Part shown: positions 21,365 through 34,300 of the stretch, piece after piece | How positions within the stretch are numbered: the stretch's first letter is position 1 | Layout of the letters: each line of letters opens with the position of its first letter | Source of the DNA: Reticulitermes speratus | Taxonomy: Eukaryota; Arthropoda; Insecta; Blattodea; Rhinotermitidae | Assembly (NCBI GenBank): GCA_021186555.1 | Contig: JAJKFL010000039.1 | Coordinates: forward strand, 36,994,733-37,058,732 | Length of the DNA stretch: 64,000 nt | Direction of reading: 5' to 3' | The notes under the pieces: model-generated | What the model was told of the DNA's origin: nothing | Databases searched by the model: none | The model's input: only the letters and a program-made list of their open reading frames with translations | Translations under genes and position numbers: made by a program

Positions 21365-21659
21365 AAAGCAATCCCATTACAGGCCTGGACAGGCCCTTAG
21401 TGTTCCAGGAGGTTGAGGCTCCCAGATTTCTAGACAATCGGCACATGAAGGTGGTAAGGTGTCAGCCCTACGCACCGGCCGCCTTTACCCCCCAGGAAAG
21501 ATTCCTGGTACTCATTTCGGTTAGAGGCTGAGTCGACCCCAGGGCTATAGTGCGACCGAAACGATTATGTAAATGAAAAATTCCAGTGACACCATCGGGA
21601 ATCGAAACCGCGATGTTCCGGCTTGTAGTGCCTCAACCAACTGCGCCACCGCGTGCCCC
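21365..21659 (-). repeat. SINE A, full copy
   Basis: Reverse-strand copy from the tail TTGCTTTTACCC to the head GGGGCACGCGGTGGCGCAG. A 13-bp direct repeat AAGTAATTGGGTA flanks it (21352-21364, 21660-21672). Confidence 0.9.
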
Positions 21660-21849
21660 AAGTAATTGGGTACCAAAGAAAAATACTGTCCCTTGATGGT
21701 GTGGGACTGGTGTTCATTGCCTGTACAAGGCTTTGGCTGTAGATTTGAGGGGGGCTGCAGAAAATCGTACAGTGACAAGCTTCGTAGGTACTACTGGACA
21801 AACATTAACAACACAATCAAATGAACGAGGTTGAGATGGGTAAGCCAAC

Positions 21850-22130
21850 CAGCATAGAAGGGAGTGAAACGAATTGAATGAAAAATTTTGTTCAGAAAAT
21901 CTGACGGAACAAGACCGCTTGGAAGACTAGACGTAGATTGGAGGATAATATTAAAATGAGTATTAAAGGAACAGGGTGTGGGATGGGTTTATTTGGCTCA
22001 GAAAAGAACCACTAACGGACTCCCGAATACGATAATAAACCTCCGGGCTCCAAAATATGTGAGAAATTTCTTAACTAAATGTGCAACTATTAGCTTCTCG
22101 AGGACTGAGGTTCATGGAGTTAGAGGTAAG
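21850..22130 (+). mobile_element. LINE 3' end fragment
   Basis: Same C-terminal region as at 8930: a DRTAWKTRRRLEDNIKM-like frame, CTCCGGGCTCCAAAATATG, and AACTATTAGCTTCTCGAGG. Several stops. Confidence 0.6.
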
Positions 22131-22979
22131 TGGTAGGCATGTGAAAGTAATCCGCAATGGACGCGCATTGTTTGGAATCCAAGACTGGTTTTCTACCTTG
22201 CTCGTAGGCCGTCAGGTCCCGGTGATCGCAATGTTGCCCAGCAGGAAGTACATCGACTGCTTTATACGTGTAATGCTGCAGGACACGTAACAGTGACATC
22301 GCTGGTACAGTTACATGGCATGCCTTCTGATTACAGGCGATTTACAAATGTCTGAAAGTGAAATCCTGCACGACGGGTTGTACCAACGCACTCTCAGTTT
22401 CTGCTGGTCAAGGAGTCTCTTATATCACAAGGTCTAATCGTCTTGGTTTTTTAATCTCATCTAAGATGTCCTAAATTTTTTATTTTATTTCTCCAAATTC
22501 TTATGTACAATTCATCAGCCGATTCCGGTAGCTGATTTTGGCTGAAGGGTAAAACACGTAAAATATTTCATATCATCATGTTACAAAATGTGTTTTTTTT
22601 TTTTAATTTCGATTTGGCCGGGGCTGCAACCCGGCAACCACCCACCCTTTGGTGCGCCCCTGAGTTGACCAATTTTAAAGAAAGCTGATATGATTATGAT
22701 GTCACTGGAGGGTACCTCAATACCTTAGCTGTTTCCTACAACCAAATTAACAACATGGTGGACTCCGCAAACTTTAGAGGGGGAAGCGACACTGGCGGTA
22801 CTCACTTTCAGGTCGTGAAACACCCTGGATAAAAATGCAGCGTTTATTTGGTAGGGTTCGAGTGAAGTGTAATTGATGGTCGTAATTAAGTAACCATTAG
22901 ACCTAAGCAGGTGAAATTTGATGTCGACATAGATCGTAACTATAAGTACATATTAGACGCCCATATGAATTTCACTGCG
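22131..22979. other. Intergenic, nothing recognised
   Basis: No gene or repeat could be assigned. Confidence 0.5.
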
Positions 22980-23552
22980 TTGTTCACACCGTGTATTTTA
23001 TTGAATTGTTAACTAGAAAGCACCAACAGTAATGCAAGATTTAATATATAACACAAAGTCGTTAGAGGATCACTTTAACTCCGACATGTTTCGGTGGCAG
23101 CGGTGTTCGGCTTTCGGTGTGAACTTTGTCCCTGATGATGGTGGTACATATGCCACCGAAACATGTCGGAGTTAAAGTGATCCTCTAACGACTTTGTGTT
23201 ATATATTAAATCTTGCATTACTGTTCGTACTTTCTAGCTAATAAGTGGGCCGCGATAGCTCAGACGGTATAGCGACTCGCTACGAGCTGGACGGTCCGGG
23301 GATCGAATCCCGGTGGGGGCGAGATTTTCAGCACCTGTCCAGACCGGCCCTGGGGCCTACCCAGCCTCCTGTACAATGGGTACCGGGTCATTCCCGGGGG
23401 TAAAACGGCCGGGGCGTGGAGTTGACCACCCACTCCCATCTAGCGCCGAGGTTAAAGAAAGAGTAGAGCTATACCTGTACTCCCCCTCTGGGCCTTCATG
23501 GCCTGTTCTAGGGAGAACTTTACCTTTTTACCTTTACTTTCTAGTTAATAAT
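22980..23552. mobile_element. Fold-back element with hammerhead-like arm and a SINE at its edge
   Basis: Arms (about 23008-23105 and 23153-23245) pair almost perfectly, including AACACAAAGTCGTTAGAGG and its inverse. Flanking repeat CCCATATGAA (22970-22979, 23553-23562). The left tail on the minus strand carries TACACGGTGTGAA. Core CTGATGA 23132-23138, extra T, GGTGG/CCACC hairpin, GAAAC 23158-23162, GTC 23165-23167. SINE B sits inside the right end. Confidence 0.8.
23249..23534 (+). repeat. SINE B, full copy
   Basis: tRNA-like head with TAGCTCAGACGG (A box) and GATCGAATCC (B box), then the usual body ending CTTTACC repeats. Flanked by a duplicated TACTTTCTAG-TAATAA target (about 23229-23245 and 23535-23551). 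Confidence 0.9.
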
Positions 23553-23785
23553 CCCATATGAAGTATTGTTTGTAAGACAACAGTCGCAAACATGGCGACG
23601 ATGCGAAACTTTGAGTTTATATCCCACAGATGCAACGTAATTACATATAATTACAGGCTAATTATGTAAAAGGTTCTTCACAAAGGTAAAATAAAACAAA
23701 AACAACAACACTTATAACACTAACTGATAAGTAGGACAGCGAAAGTAGCTTTGGAGTTATGCTTGGGACACCTTTCTTTTCTCTG

Positions 23786-24476
23786 TGGTGAAGGGCCCCG
23801 CAGCAGTTGCTACGACGCACCGCAGCCTTAAGGCTTATTGTGCAACCCTGTGATGATGATTATTTTTTTTGTTTCCTTGTAATGGAGTATAGCTTTGTAT
23901 GGTGCTGAAACGTGGACACTTCGGAAAGTGGATCAGAAGTATCTGGAAAGTTTTGAAATGTGGTGCTGGAGAAGAATGGAGAAGATCATTTGGACCGATC
24001 GTGTGAGAAATGAAGAAGTATTACACAAGGAGGAGAGAAATATCCTACATACAATAAAAAGAAGGAAGGCTAACTGGATTGGTCACATCTTGCGTAGAAA
24101 CTGCCTTCTGAAACACGTGATTGAAGGAAAGTTAGAAGGAAGGATAGAAATGACGGGACGACGAGGGAGAAGACGTAAGCAGCTACTGGATGACCTTAAG
24201 GAAAAGAAAAGATACTGTAAATTGAAAGAGGAAGCACTAGATCGCACCCTGTGGAGAACTCGCTTTGGAAGAGGCTACGGACCTGTCGTAAGACAGACTA
24301 CAGAATGAATGAATGGAGCACCGGTGGAATGAAATTTACAGGGGAAAACCTAAGTACTCGGGGGAAAACCTGTCCCATTGCCACTTTGTCCACCACAAAT
24401 CCCACATCGACTGACCCGGGCCTCCACGGTGAGAGGCCGGCGACTAACAGCCTGAGCCATGGCACGGCGTTGAGAC
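23786..24476 (-). repeat. SINE D, split by a LINE fragment
   Basis: The 3' part is at 23786-23888 (CCTTAAGGCTTATTGTGCAA region). The rest and the head (TGGCTCAGGC, reverse strand) are at 24309-24476. A LINE 3' fragment sits between, with AATGGAG duplicated on both sides. The B box region is partly lost. Confidence 0.8.
23889..24308 (+). mobile_element. LINE 3' fragment (C-terminal reading frame open, 137 codons)
   Basis: Encodes MYGAETWTLRKVDQKYLESF, EMWCWRRMEKIIWTDRV, NEEVLHKEER, NWIGHILRR, GRRGRRRKQLLDDLKEKK and a closing ALDRTLWRTRFGRGYG. This is the post-RT end of endonuclease-RT LINEs common in insects (RTE- or I-like; clade not certain). Tail is (AATG)n. It looks young: no stop, inserted into a SINE D. 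Confidence 0.85.
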
Positions 24477-24997
24477 ACCTCGTTGTTAGCTGTTTTTTTT
24501 TTGTCACGGCAAGTATTACTTATGTGTTTGTGTAAGTATTTGTTGTGAAACGCCAGTACCGAGTTGCCACGTACGTGGATAAGCTCGTTAGCACGTCTTG
24601 TTCTGCTGGGTCGCCAGACAGAGTGGAGGATGAGGAAACTCAGTTAACGCATTGCGCGTGTTAGACTACTTAACATGGCTGCCGCGTCATCACCACTTGT
24701 GGACACATGACGTATACCTACGCTCCAATAAGCTGTTCGTTTCAACGCTTGCTTTTCAGAAGAATCGAAAGATTCTCATCACAGTCGTAAGGTAACTTGA
24801 GAGAGCCAATAGAGAAAAGCTAGAGAAAAGAAAATATGTTACCGATTTTGATCAGAAGACTAAATTTTGTCACACCATTTCAATTTTTGGTTTGTTTGGT
24901 TCATATTGTTTTATTTACTGTGCCTTGTGGTATAAATGTATAATGTTGCGTGGTGCGGTTATAAACTGTAGATCCCTTTACGATATTTTGATTTTTT
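24477..24997. other. Intergenic, nothing recognised
   Basis: Unassigned sequence between two SINE D copies. Confidence 0.5.
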
Positions 24998-25229
24998 TTT
25001 GTGGTGAAGGGCCCCGCAGCAGATGCTACGGACGCACCACAGCCTTAAGGCTTATTGTGCAACCCTGCGATGAAGATGAAAGATGGTCAGTTTTTTTTTT
25101 TTTTTCATTTTCACAAGTAATAGAGCACCTGTGGAAAGAAATCGACAGGGAAAACCGAAGTACTCGGGCAAAGACCTGTCCCAGTGCCACTTTGTCCACC
25201 ACAAATCCCACATGGACTGACCCGGGATT
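24998..25229 (-). repeat. SINE D, 3' two-thirds, head displaced
   Basis: Reverse-strand copy from GGGCCCCGCAGCAG to CTGACCCGGGAT, where it stops at a run of about 18 T. A matching head fragment (GGGATCGAACCCGAGCC to CCATGGCACGGCC, 26102-26166) follows about 870 bp later, so the SINE seems split by a later insertion. Confidence 0.7.
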
Positions 25230-25330
25230 TTTTTTTTTTTTTTTTCCTTTGATCCATTTTGTACTTTTAAATTCTCCCGTCCTTCATGTCACTTATGTTC
25301 CATTGTTGTATCCCGATATCTCCTGCTGCT
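25230..25330 (-). repeat. SINE C2 3' end
   Basis: T-run (reverse poly(A)) followed by GATCCATTTTGTAC and CGTCCTTCATGTCACTTA, shared with 25885-25978. The rest of the copy is not recognised. Confidence 0.5.
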
Positions 25331-25832
25331 AGTTGACGTATCTTAGCTGTTGTCCACTAGAGGCGTCAATCGGGTTGTTCGAAACGCGGGTTTAGGGCGA
25401 GGAATGAGTTATTACTTAAACACGGTAGTAGGTTCAATACTGATGTATTAACGAAGAGAAGACGAAAGTTACAGGATGAGATGGTCACTGCCTGGTCCTG
25501 CTTGTGACGGGTCACACTCCAACCCTCGTGTGTTGTCTCAGGCGTACATAATAATCCGAACAAAAGAGACATTATCTGAGGGAGTGCCCCGCTTATATAA
25601 TTTCCAAGGAGTTCCAAGTCCAGTAGTCTTGGCCTTTGCACCGCATGTGATTCTGAGTCTCGGACCACCACGGGGCAAGTTGCAAAGTACAATACATACA
25701 ATTCTAGTTACAGTAAACATGTGACAATTAATGTACACATCCTGCAATATGCATAACCCATAATGTCCATACAATAATAGTACATACAACAATACAGTAA
25801 TATAATAGTGGCACACACAACAACATAATACT
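25331..25832. other. Intergenic, unassigned insert
   Basis: Sits within the split SINE D. No frame or repeat could be assigned with confidence. Confidence 0.4.
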
Positions 25833-26098
25833 GTCCTTATACAACAAACACAACAAAGACATCCATGCCCCCGGCGGGATTTTTTTTTTTTTTTGTCTGT
25901 CCGGGGTTTATCCCCTGTGATCCATTTTTGTACTGTTTAAATCCTTTTCGTCCTTCATGTCACTTTACGTTTCATACTACCGTCCTTATACAACAAACAC
26001 AACACAAACATCCATGCCTCCGGTGGGATTCGAACCCACGATCCCAGTAAGCGAGCGGCCGAAGACCCACGCCTTAGACCGCACGGCCACTGGGATCG
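25833..26098 (-). repeat. SINE C2 with duplicated flank
   Basis: Head on the minus strand at 26018-26098 (GGTTCGAATCC B box, TGGCCGTGCGG A box) as in SINE C, body back to a T-run at 25883. A segment of about 48 bp starting CCTTATACAACAAACACAAC occurs twice (25833-25882 and 25980-26028), so a duplication or nested insertion has happened here. Confidence 0.6.
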
Positions 26099-26166
26099 GC
26101 GGGGATCGAACCCGAGCCTCCGCGGTGGGAGGCCGGCGACTAACCGCCTGAGCCATGGCACGGCCC
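26099..26166 (-). repeat. SINE D head fragment
   Basis: Reverse-strand tRNA-like head with TGGCTCAGGCGG and GGGTTCGATCCCCG. Probably the missing 5' end of the copy at 24998-25229. Confidence 0.65.
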
Positions 26167-26960
26167 TATTTTGATGACTTGATAAATGGCGCATAATGCG
26201 ATCATTTTAGAGCTTCCCGTTAACTTGTCGAGTCTCGCGGTAACTGTAACGCTTCGACTGAAATTAATTGCAAAGCCAAGCGCACTGCGACATTACGATG
26301 TGCCGGTATCCGCTCATCGCCTTTACCACAGCTATCTCGTTAACCACACAGCGACGTTATGCAATGAAATCGCCCCATCGCCCCAATCATAATATTAATA
26401 CTGGTGTCCTTTTCCTGAAACAGTGACGACTTGTATTAGAATCTCTCTTCAAACTTCGATATTATGCACGTCACACCGCAGTTCTCGCTCTACACGATGT
26501 GACAGTGGTGTGTTATGGTTGTTTTTGGTACATCTGTACTGGTTCCGGACAGCCTATGCGGGGTCCTGAATATTTTGTGCAGTCGGAAAACGACTTATTT
26601 ACATAGGTATAGAGAATTCAAATTTTTAATAAATACCGGGCGAAAATTTATATTCGTAGAAAATACTACTAAATATCCCAGCTTCACTAAGCTTAAAACA
26701 ACAAAAAAGAAACATAATAATAAAATTTCGACCAGGCCGATCCTGCATATGTATAAGTAAATCAATAACTAACCTAAAATAAACTAACATAATCTAATAA
26801 AACCTAACCTAACCGAACCTAAACAAACCTGACCCAAATGATTTCATTAGTTAACTATTACAAAATAAATATATCGATACATAAATTTATAAATTAGTAA
26901 ATTCATAACTACATTAATAGAGACAGTAACAGGCAGACAATCAAACAAGCAAACAAACAA

Positions 26961-26991
<31 letters not shown>

Positions 26992-27660
26992 CAGCCCCCC
27001 GATATAGCGCCACCCTCGTCACTGAGAAATTCACACAAGTGTTGAGGTACAGAGCAGAGTTAAATTACATGAGTCGTGGAACATGTAGTTCTATTTGTAC
27101 GTGTATAAATGCAGTTGCCGACAATGTTATGTTACAGTTACAGGCTACTTACGACATGATTTTTATAACATAATTTTTAAAATCAAACAAAAATTATAAA
27201 TAGCTTCAGGGTCAGCCCCCCCCCCCCCCGCAAGGAGAAATTCTGGGCGAACACCTGGGTAAACTGGTTTAAAAATTGAAATAGATACTCGGTCTTGCAG
27301 AGACAGCATAGCGATTACGTGTACGAGCTTTCGTAAAAGGAAAGTAGGACAACAGACGCAGATGAATGCAGGCCGTACATAATGGCCGTCTTTACTTTAA
27401 AATCAACCATCGCCATGGAGCAAATTCAGTGAAGGTGTTCAGAAGAGACTGAGAATTTCGGTTCACTGGTCCCCCCACCCTGAACTAAAGAAACTAGTCA
27501 CGTCTTCAACAACCGTTTCTTTCAGACTGATTTCATTACTATCCTCCCATCGAACCATGAGTTTATCCTTTAAGACTGATGACCAGTGTCGTGTAATGCG
27601 TGCTACATGCTCTACCCATCTTACAGACTCTTCATTTTTTATGATCCTATTAATATTTCA
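26167..27660. other. Intergenic, with simple repeats
   Basis: Contains degenerate CCTAA units at 26770-26835, an (AT)n run at 26960-26989 and a C-run near 27216. No gene recognised. Confidence 0.5.
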
Positions 27661-27661
27661 T

Positions 27662-27925
27662 GGAAGCAGGGAGGCAGAATAGCGTAGTAAGTATAGTGAC
27701 TAGGCTACGGGCTGGACGAGCTGGGGTTCGAATCCCGGTAGAAGCAACACATTTGTCTTTTGTCCAAAACGTCTAGACCGGTTATGGGGCCCACCCAGTC
27801 TCCTATTCAATGGGTATCGGAGGATCCATCCTCGGAGGTAAAGCGGCCGGGGAGAAAGGCTGACCACTCACCTCCACTCCCCCTGTATGCCTTCATGGCG
27901 TCTACAGGGACAACTTTACCTTTTG
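27662..27925 (+). repeat. SINE B, diverged copy
   Basis: B box GGTTCGAATCCCGG, then GGGCCCACCCAGTCTCCTAT, TCAATGGGTATCGG and CAACTTTACCTTTT in family order, with substitutions and short gaps. Confidence 0.8.
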
Positions 27926-28220
27926 TTAATACTTGATGAACAGCATACCTACAGATTATGAGCACCTCGTTTCGAATTTTTCTTCCACCCTCCTATCGGA
28001 CATTTGTCTACAAAAATAAACATGCTGAAACTTTGGGGCGGAGTGTTGTGTAATTTGAGTCGGATGATTACTTCGTGACGTCAGTATCGGATCGTGACAT
28101 TTATATTTCACCTACCTCTAGACCACCGCGCCTGCCTAAACATGTTCCACTCATAGCAGAGGTACGATTACTGCGCTCCATTCGGGTAGACTGCGAACGA
28201 AGGAGGCAGCCACTCGCGAC

Positions 28221-28304
28221 ATGGCTGCTGAGTTTGACGCGTATTATGACGGAAGCCGGATTTTCAGCTGGGTTTCCGATATCTCAGGTCTTCCTTTGGA
28301 CCAG
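28221..28304 (+). CDS. oys: MBOAT exon 1 with start codon
   Basis: 28 codons, [17 protein letters not shown] to PLDQ, ending CAG/GTAGGT in phase 0. The PLDQ end joins VNFVISQ in the next exon, matching the LPIDQVNFVVCQ start of human MBOAT2. The 5' untranslated part and transcription start are not resolved. Confidence 0.88.
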
Positions 28305-31300
28305 GTAGGTAGTATATGTAAAAAATGTGACTTTGTGTACTTTAATGGTGTTATTAATGTAAGTGACGTCATAAATGTGTACAATTCTCGAGTTTCTTCG
28401 ATCGCCACTTGCAGTGGATCCCAGTCTACGAGCTTGTGTTTTGCTGTTGAAAATAATGGCAGTGGACTGCCAGTATGTCAGAAGTCCAGGTATACATTTA
28501 TGTGAATTGTATATGTCTGCGTGCTATATATTTAATCGATTCATGAAGATCATAGATATTGTTTCCGCTGTTTGGTACGCAGTGAGGAAGCACGAGATCG
28601 ACGTATAAACAAACTATTAGCGCGTAATTTAAGACCGGTGTGACAAGCATACTTCATAAAGTTTAAGATTTTGCATGAAGAGTTATGGGTGAAGCCTTTA
28701 AGATTACACAACAGTACCTTCTTATTTATTGCGCGGCTTGTGTCTCCTGTAAATACTGTGCATTTTAATGTAAAATTTAGGTAATGTAGGTAATCTGTAT
28801 ATGCGGTTTGCGCCCTAGCGTGCTGGACTGATGCATCGAGGATTGTTGTGTCGAATTGTACTACACCCAGTTTTATATTGCTTGCAGCTATAAGTATATT
28901 ACATATTATGGGCTGTTATAAGTACCATCCCGATCGTAAAGCCGACCACTCACCTCCATCAAGTGTCGAGGTTAAGAATGACGGGAGGTGTACGGCCCCT
29001 CCCACATATGCCTTAGATGGCCTGCGTAGGGTCAACTTTTCTTTTTCATAACGTTGTTGCTGCTGCTGCGTTTACTTTTCTGCTTCTTAGTTTTGCCAAA
29101 TTATTTGAACCCTCTGTACATGACTGTTTTCCACATTATTTAAAGTGTAAAAAAAACCTTATCATGATTTATGCTATGCATTTAATTATTGTGCTGAGGT
29201 CAAAATATTTCATGCAGTTATATATCCGAAATCTGTTACGTTGTAGGATTAGTTCACACTAACCTTTTCATTTACCTCCCTCGCGTGTTTGTTACTGCTA
29301 TAGGTATTTACATTACGTAGATCTGAGTTACAATGAACCTCAGCTCTATGAACTTTTAATATATGTGTATCTACTGATGTCAACAAGTTGGAACGCATGC
29401 AGCGGAAGTTCGCAGGTCTTTGTTATAATACTTGCTTTACCCACGCCCATTATAGTTATGTCATTGCATTCGTTCGTTTCCTCCTGTCGCTCCTTGCGGA
29501 GTATAGGGCCTCCTTTCAGAGGTTTCGTGGTCTGGATGCCATTGCATTAGAGCACTTAATAAGTTATGTAAGATGGTAGAAGTATGACCTTGATGCACAG
29601 TATTTTTTAACCAGTGTTTACCGTGGTTTAAAACGTGTATCTTAATCTTTTGCGTACTCGTATTATCGGTTTTTAAGTTTGTACACGGAATCCCAAGAGG
29701 CTTTTCAATGCCCAATGTCGGCTTGTCATGCAAAAATTGCCCTTCAGCTCGATGGCCGTCAGCTTGTAATGTTTAGTATAGAGACGCCGATATATTTAGA
29801 AAACTGATTGTCTCTCTTAATCATGTTTTATATTAGCTGTCGTTTACACATTATGTTATGTGACCCATATCGTCGGGTGGGCCTCGATAGCTCAGTCGTT
29901 ATAACGACTCGCTACGAGCTGGACGGTCCGGGGATCGAATCCCGGTGGGGGCGAGATTTTCCGCACCCGTCCAGACCGGCCCTGGGGCCCGCCCGGACTC
30001 CTGTACAATGGGTACCGGGTCTCACTCCCGGGGGTGTAAAACGACCAGGGCGTAGCACTGACTGGCCACCCCCGTCTAGCGCCGAGGTTAAAGAAAGAGT
30101 AGAGCTGTATCTTTACGCCCGCTCTGGGCGTTCATGGCCCGTTGTAGGGGTGAACTTTACATTATCGTCGGTCACTTCGCGCTGCTAATCGAGGATTCAT
30201 GTGGGCGACCGCTGAGGCGGCTGCCGGTTACGCTAAACGCAAGCCAACGGCAAAGGACCAACGCAGTGGGTCAGATAAAATAAGGACGTACGCTACTTAT
30301 TTAAATGTTAAAAATGCCTTATCAGGTATTTGTATTCAGTACTGTGCGCGTGCGCGCGCCCATGTGAATAATGTGACTATTGCTAATATTGGCCAGTGAT
30401 TATACAAAATAACGCACCATAAATTATATATAGTCGCCTGTTATTCGTAATTTCCAAAGCACTGTAACTGTAATATATGTATATAAAATCAGTACTTTTT
30501 CAATTATTGGGCCTATTACGCGCACGCACGCACACACAGAATGCCATTAGAGTGACAGCCAGTCACCCGAAGTTGATAATATTAAATATGCCCGCAGTGT
30601 ATGACATAATTGTATCAGAAATGTTCCATCCATAACAGTGAAATGGTTATCAGGTTTCTCAATCATCTCAAGCTTTGACAGTGATTCATTTTTAATAATG
30701 GTGCTGTGTTTGGGGTGTTTGCACCATGTGGATATGGGCTGTGTGGCTGATGTTTCGGTAGACCGTGCTGCCTCCATCTTGAGGGTTGAAGTGTGTAGTA
30801 TGAAAATGTGATGTCATAGATAGGCACATAAAATACTTAACTGTAGTGGCATATTTATGGTAATGTGTTTTTTTTGAACAGGTAAACTTTGTTATAAGTC
30901 AAGTTGTGGCTTTGGCATGTGCTCCTCTCTTCAGAAACACCCTCCATCCGTCCACTACCAGTCCAGCTACTCGTCATGCTTTTGGTCTGGTTCTGGGGCT
31001 TGTCTTCGGCTACTTCTCCTTCGGAATGTAAGAATTTGTACATGCACATAGTCATATAAAATGAGAAAACACTTTTATATACCCAGCCCTTGTTTATGCC
31101 CTAGTTGTATTCCTGAAAAAGTGCTGTAAATCAAAAAGGCATATATCAAAAATTACATTCCGATCAGAAATAAGGGGTTAGCATAATAGAATGCAGCCAG
31201 CCAAAGGATGTTAAATCGAAAGTGAGAGAGCGCAAATTAAGAAGTGATGTGAATTGGCAAGGGGCATTAAAGCAAAAAGTCATAAAACAAAAGTTAGGTG

Positions 31301-34300
31301 TCGTCATCCCATCGCATTTTTATTAAATCAAGGTAATTGTAAGTTCTGAACAACACAACTTCAAGGATAGCATTTATTCTAATTTTACACTACGACATGT
31401 TTTGGCCTGTTTTCTGGCCATCACCAGGAAGTTGACTTACAATTGCATAAAAGGAGCTGTTAGGTAGAGGCCTCTCCTTCACATGTAGTGTATACAATAT
31501 CCACAAATAAAATATTATTCCCAGTAACGGAATAATAAAATGGGCAAAATTACCGGTAGTTAAAACGAGTGTTTCCATAAAATGTTTCTTCTGCACCCTG
31601 TAGATCAAAAAAAGAAGAATTGCTTAATGATGTGTAGGTGTGTGGTGGATAAAAGTGGTGTGGCTGGCTTATAAGTACAACTTAGATTGTAGTATGAAGC
31701 TGTAAACGTAACAGGAGAAAGACCAAATTTGTTATCGAATTGAATATATACTGAATAAATTAGGTTATGTTACATGTATCAACTATACAAGTAGATACAT
31801 GTAATTTGATACCAAATTTGGTCTTCCTCCAATTATGTTCACAGCTTGCCAGCCATTATAGACTGTTACTCAAAATGAATGTTAGTTGTGCAAAGAATGT
31901 AAATTGTGATTTGTGAATACACTGAACAAAATATTTTGGATTATACGTGTCTTTACATTATTTGTGGTTCTTAGCCTCTTCATTAGCTGGGATATTTGGA
32001 ATTGTGTTGTGCTTTTTAGATAGTGGTGGTGCAGAATTTTCAGGGATTTTGGGAGGAAGTTTGTTTTTGCCTTACAGTGGCCGTATCGTTGGAGTGTTAG
32101 TCTGATAGAGCTAAATCAGAGTACACCAAGGCCTTGTTTTATGCCTTTTATGCCAGTTTAAACCACTTCTTATTTTACATCCTCTGATTTTTGGTTTAAA
32201 GCTCTTTGGCTGGTTTATTTCCATTTAAGTCTTTTTTTTTTATGGGAATATCATTTAGATTTATGCCCACTTTTTCAGGAATACAACTAGGGAGTAAAAC
32301 AAGGCTTTGGTGTATGTTGGAAAGCGGATTACATGTTTCTTACAGTGATATACATCATAGATTTATTAGGGGGGGGGGGGTGTTGTGAGTATCAACTAGC
32401 TTCATACTTGACCTCAAATTTGCAAGAATGTGGACCTTGGTTCCACCACCCATGTGTAAGTTAATGGCTGGTTAATGATCCAGACTTAAGTCTTGGAACC
32501 TCTTACAATCAAGAACTACATATTACAACATACACTTAGACATGCACTGAACATGTCCAGAAGACTGTAAATCGGAAGTTAGAAGGCCAGTGTTCCTTGC
32601 CTTATCTGTGGAACTAATGAAGTTCATTACCCATTCTGTTGTCCACATTTCATGATGAGATGATGTAAAATGATTGTTCAGTTCTTTCACGAGTAGATTA
32701 CCAAGAAACTGTCCGTTTTGTTCATGGCTGTTAATCCAACTGGCCTTAATTGACAGAAAGCTTTTATTAACCTGCCATTACTCAGCTGACCTCATCAGTA
32801 CAGTAAAGTGCTTTTACTGCATCCATAACATCTGGAGATACAGTTATTCTGGGTTTAGGATCAGGCAAAGGTTAAAATACCCTTTCCTTTCACAACTATT
32901 TTAGCTGTCTGAATTGTGTAGATGGAAACTGGAAATTTTCAGATGCAAATGTATTGAAGAATTTTTACTTTCTTATTTCTTTCTGCAGGCAGGCCATTCA
33001 TCTGGGTGGTCTTCCAGCTCTCTGTTATATTGTTATGAGAACCCAGGACCCCCATAGTATGCAGAGGTAAGCATTGGTGGTGGTGGTGGTATTGGTGGTG
33101 GTGGTGGTTATGATCCTTTCAGTTCACTTCAGTAGGCTGCTTGTTTATTAAGATGTTGGCTGAAGACCAAAAATGCCAATTACAAAACCAGCACAAATAC
33201 ACAAATAGAACACAAATACACAAAAATAAAATGCAAAACAAGCAACCCAAATAAGAAAATAATAGATCAAGGGCTGTCTCAACAACCCCCCCATACCATT
33301 TGATGATGATGACGACAAGGGTGGTGGGAATGATGATGATGATGAATATAATAATAAGTTATAAATGTATAGAGCAGACAGGACTGAATTTCATGGTTCG
33401 GTGGATAGCACTCTTACTGTATATTCTGGAGGTTTTGTGTACAAATCTTGGCCCGGAGCTGCCTATCCTGTTCAAAAGTTTTCATGCTTTTTTTATTCTC
33501 TTCAGACAGATGTCAGGACACTAGCTCAATTTAGTACATGACTTCTTCCTTTCTCATCATTTCCTATTGATTATCAACTGATCACTCTGCCATTCATTGC
33601 TGTATGTGTTTTAGTCTTGAGCCACTGACAGGGTCATTAAATAAACCGTATATAAAATAAGAACAGAAGGAAAGATTTTGCGTGAAATAAAAACATTTGC
33701 TGCAGGAAGGTTTCTGCTTTTACATCTTCCAAGCTTGTGAGCTTTGGCTCAGGAAATTGCTGATGTGCCCTGCCAGATTTTGAAGGTAGTAATTAATTTA
33801 TTCCTTGGGAGTGACAAATAAGAGATTGTCAACAAGTGGAAGAGGAACACAGAAAGGAAATTTTTTATGAGAGTCAAACTTGATCTCCTTCATGGGACTT
33901 GTGGTAACAAGGAGAACCAGCTTCTATACATAAAGAAGGTGGTTTCATAAGATGTCACTCTATTTTAGACATGTTGCCGGATGTACGTCTTTGGCATTAA
34001 CACAAACTTCTTGTGCCTCTAATGTATCTCATTATCTTCAACAGAAAATTTGTAGTTGCATCAGTGTTGAGGATTCCGGTCTTCCAGGGTGTGAAGCTGC
34101 ATTGCTGGGTAAGTGCTTCCCAGTGTTTGAATTGAAACAGCACCTGCTTTATTGCAGAATGGTACTGGGCGTGGCACTGGCGTATCTGTCGTGTATCCAC
34201 CTGCATCGTCAGATGTATGACTATGGTTCCTACACACTAGATATCACAGGTATGCTGTGTGTGGATGTCATTACATGTTTCTGTCGTGCAACTGGGGGCA

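Noticed and set aside
28075-28308. 77-codon frame overlapping MBOAT exon 1
   Set aside because: Different frame with no ATG at its start and no family match; the overlapping frame from 28221 fits MBOAT and the splice site.
29808-30188. 126-codon frame with proline-rich peptide
   Set aside because: The peptide is an accidental translation of SINE B.
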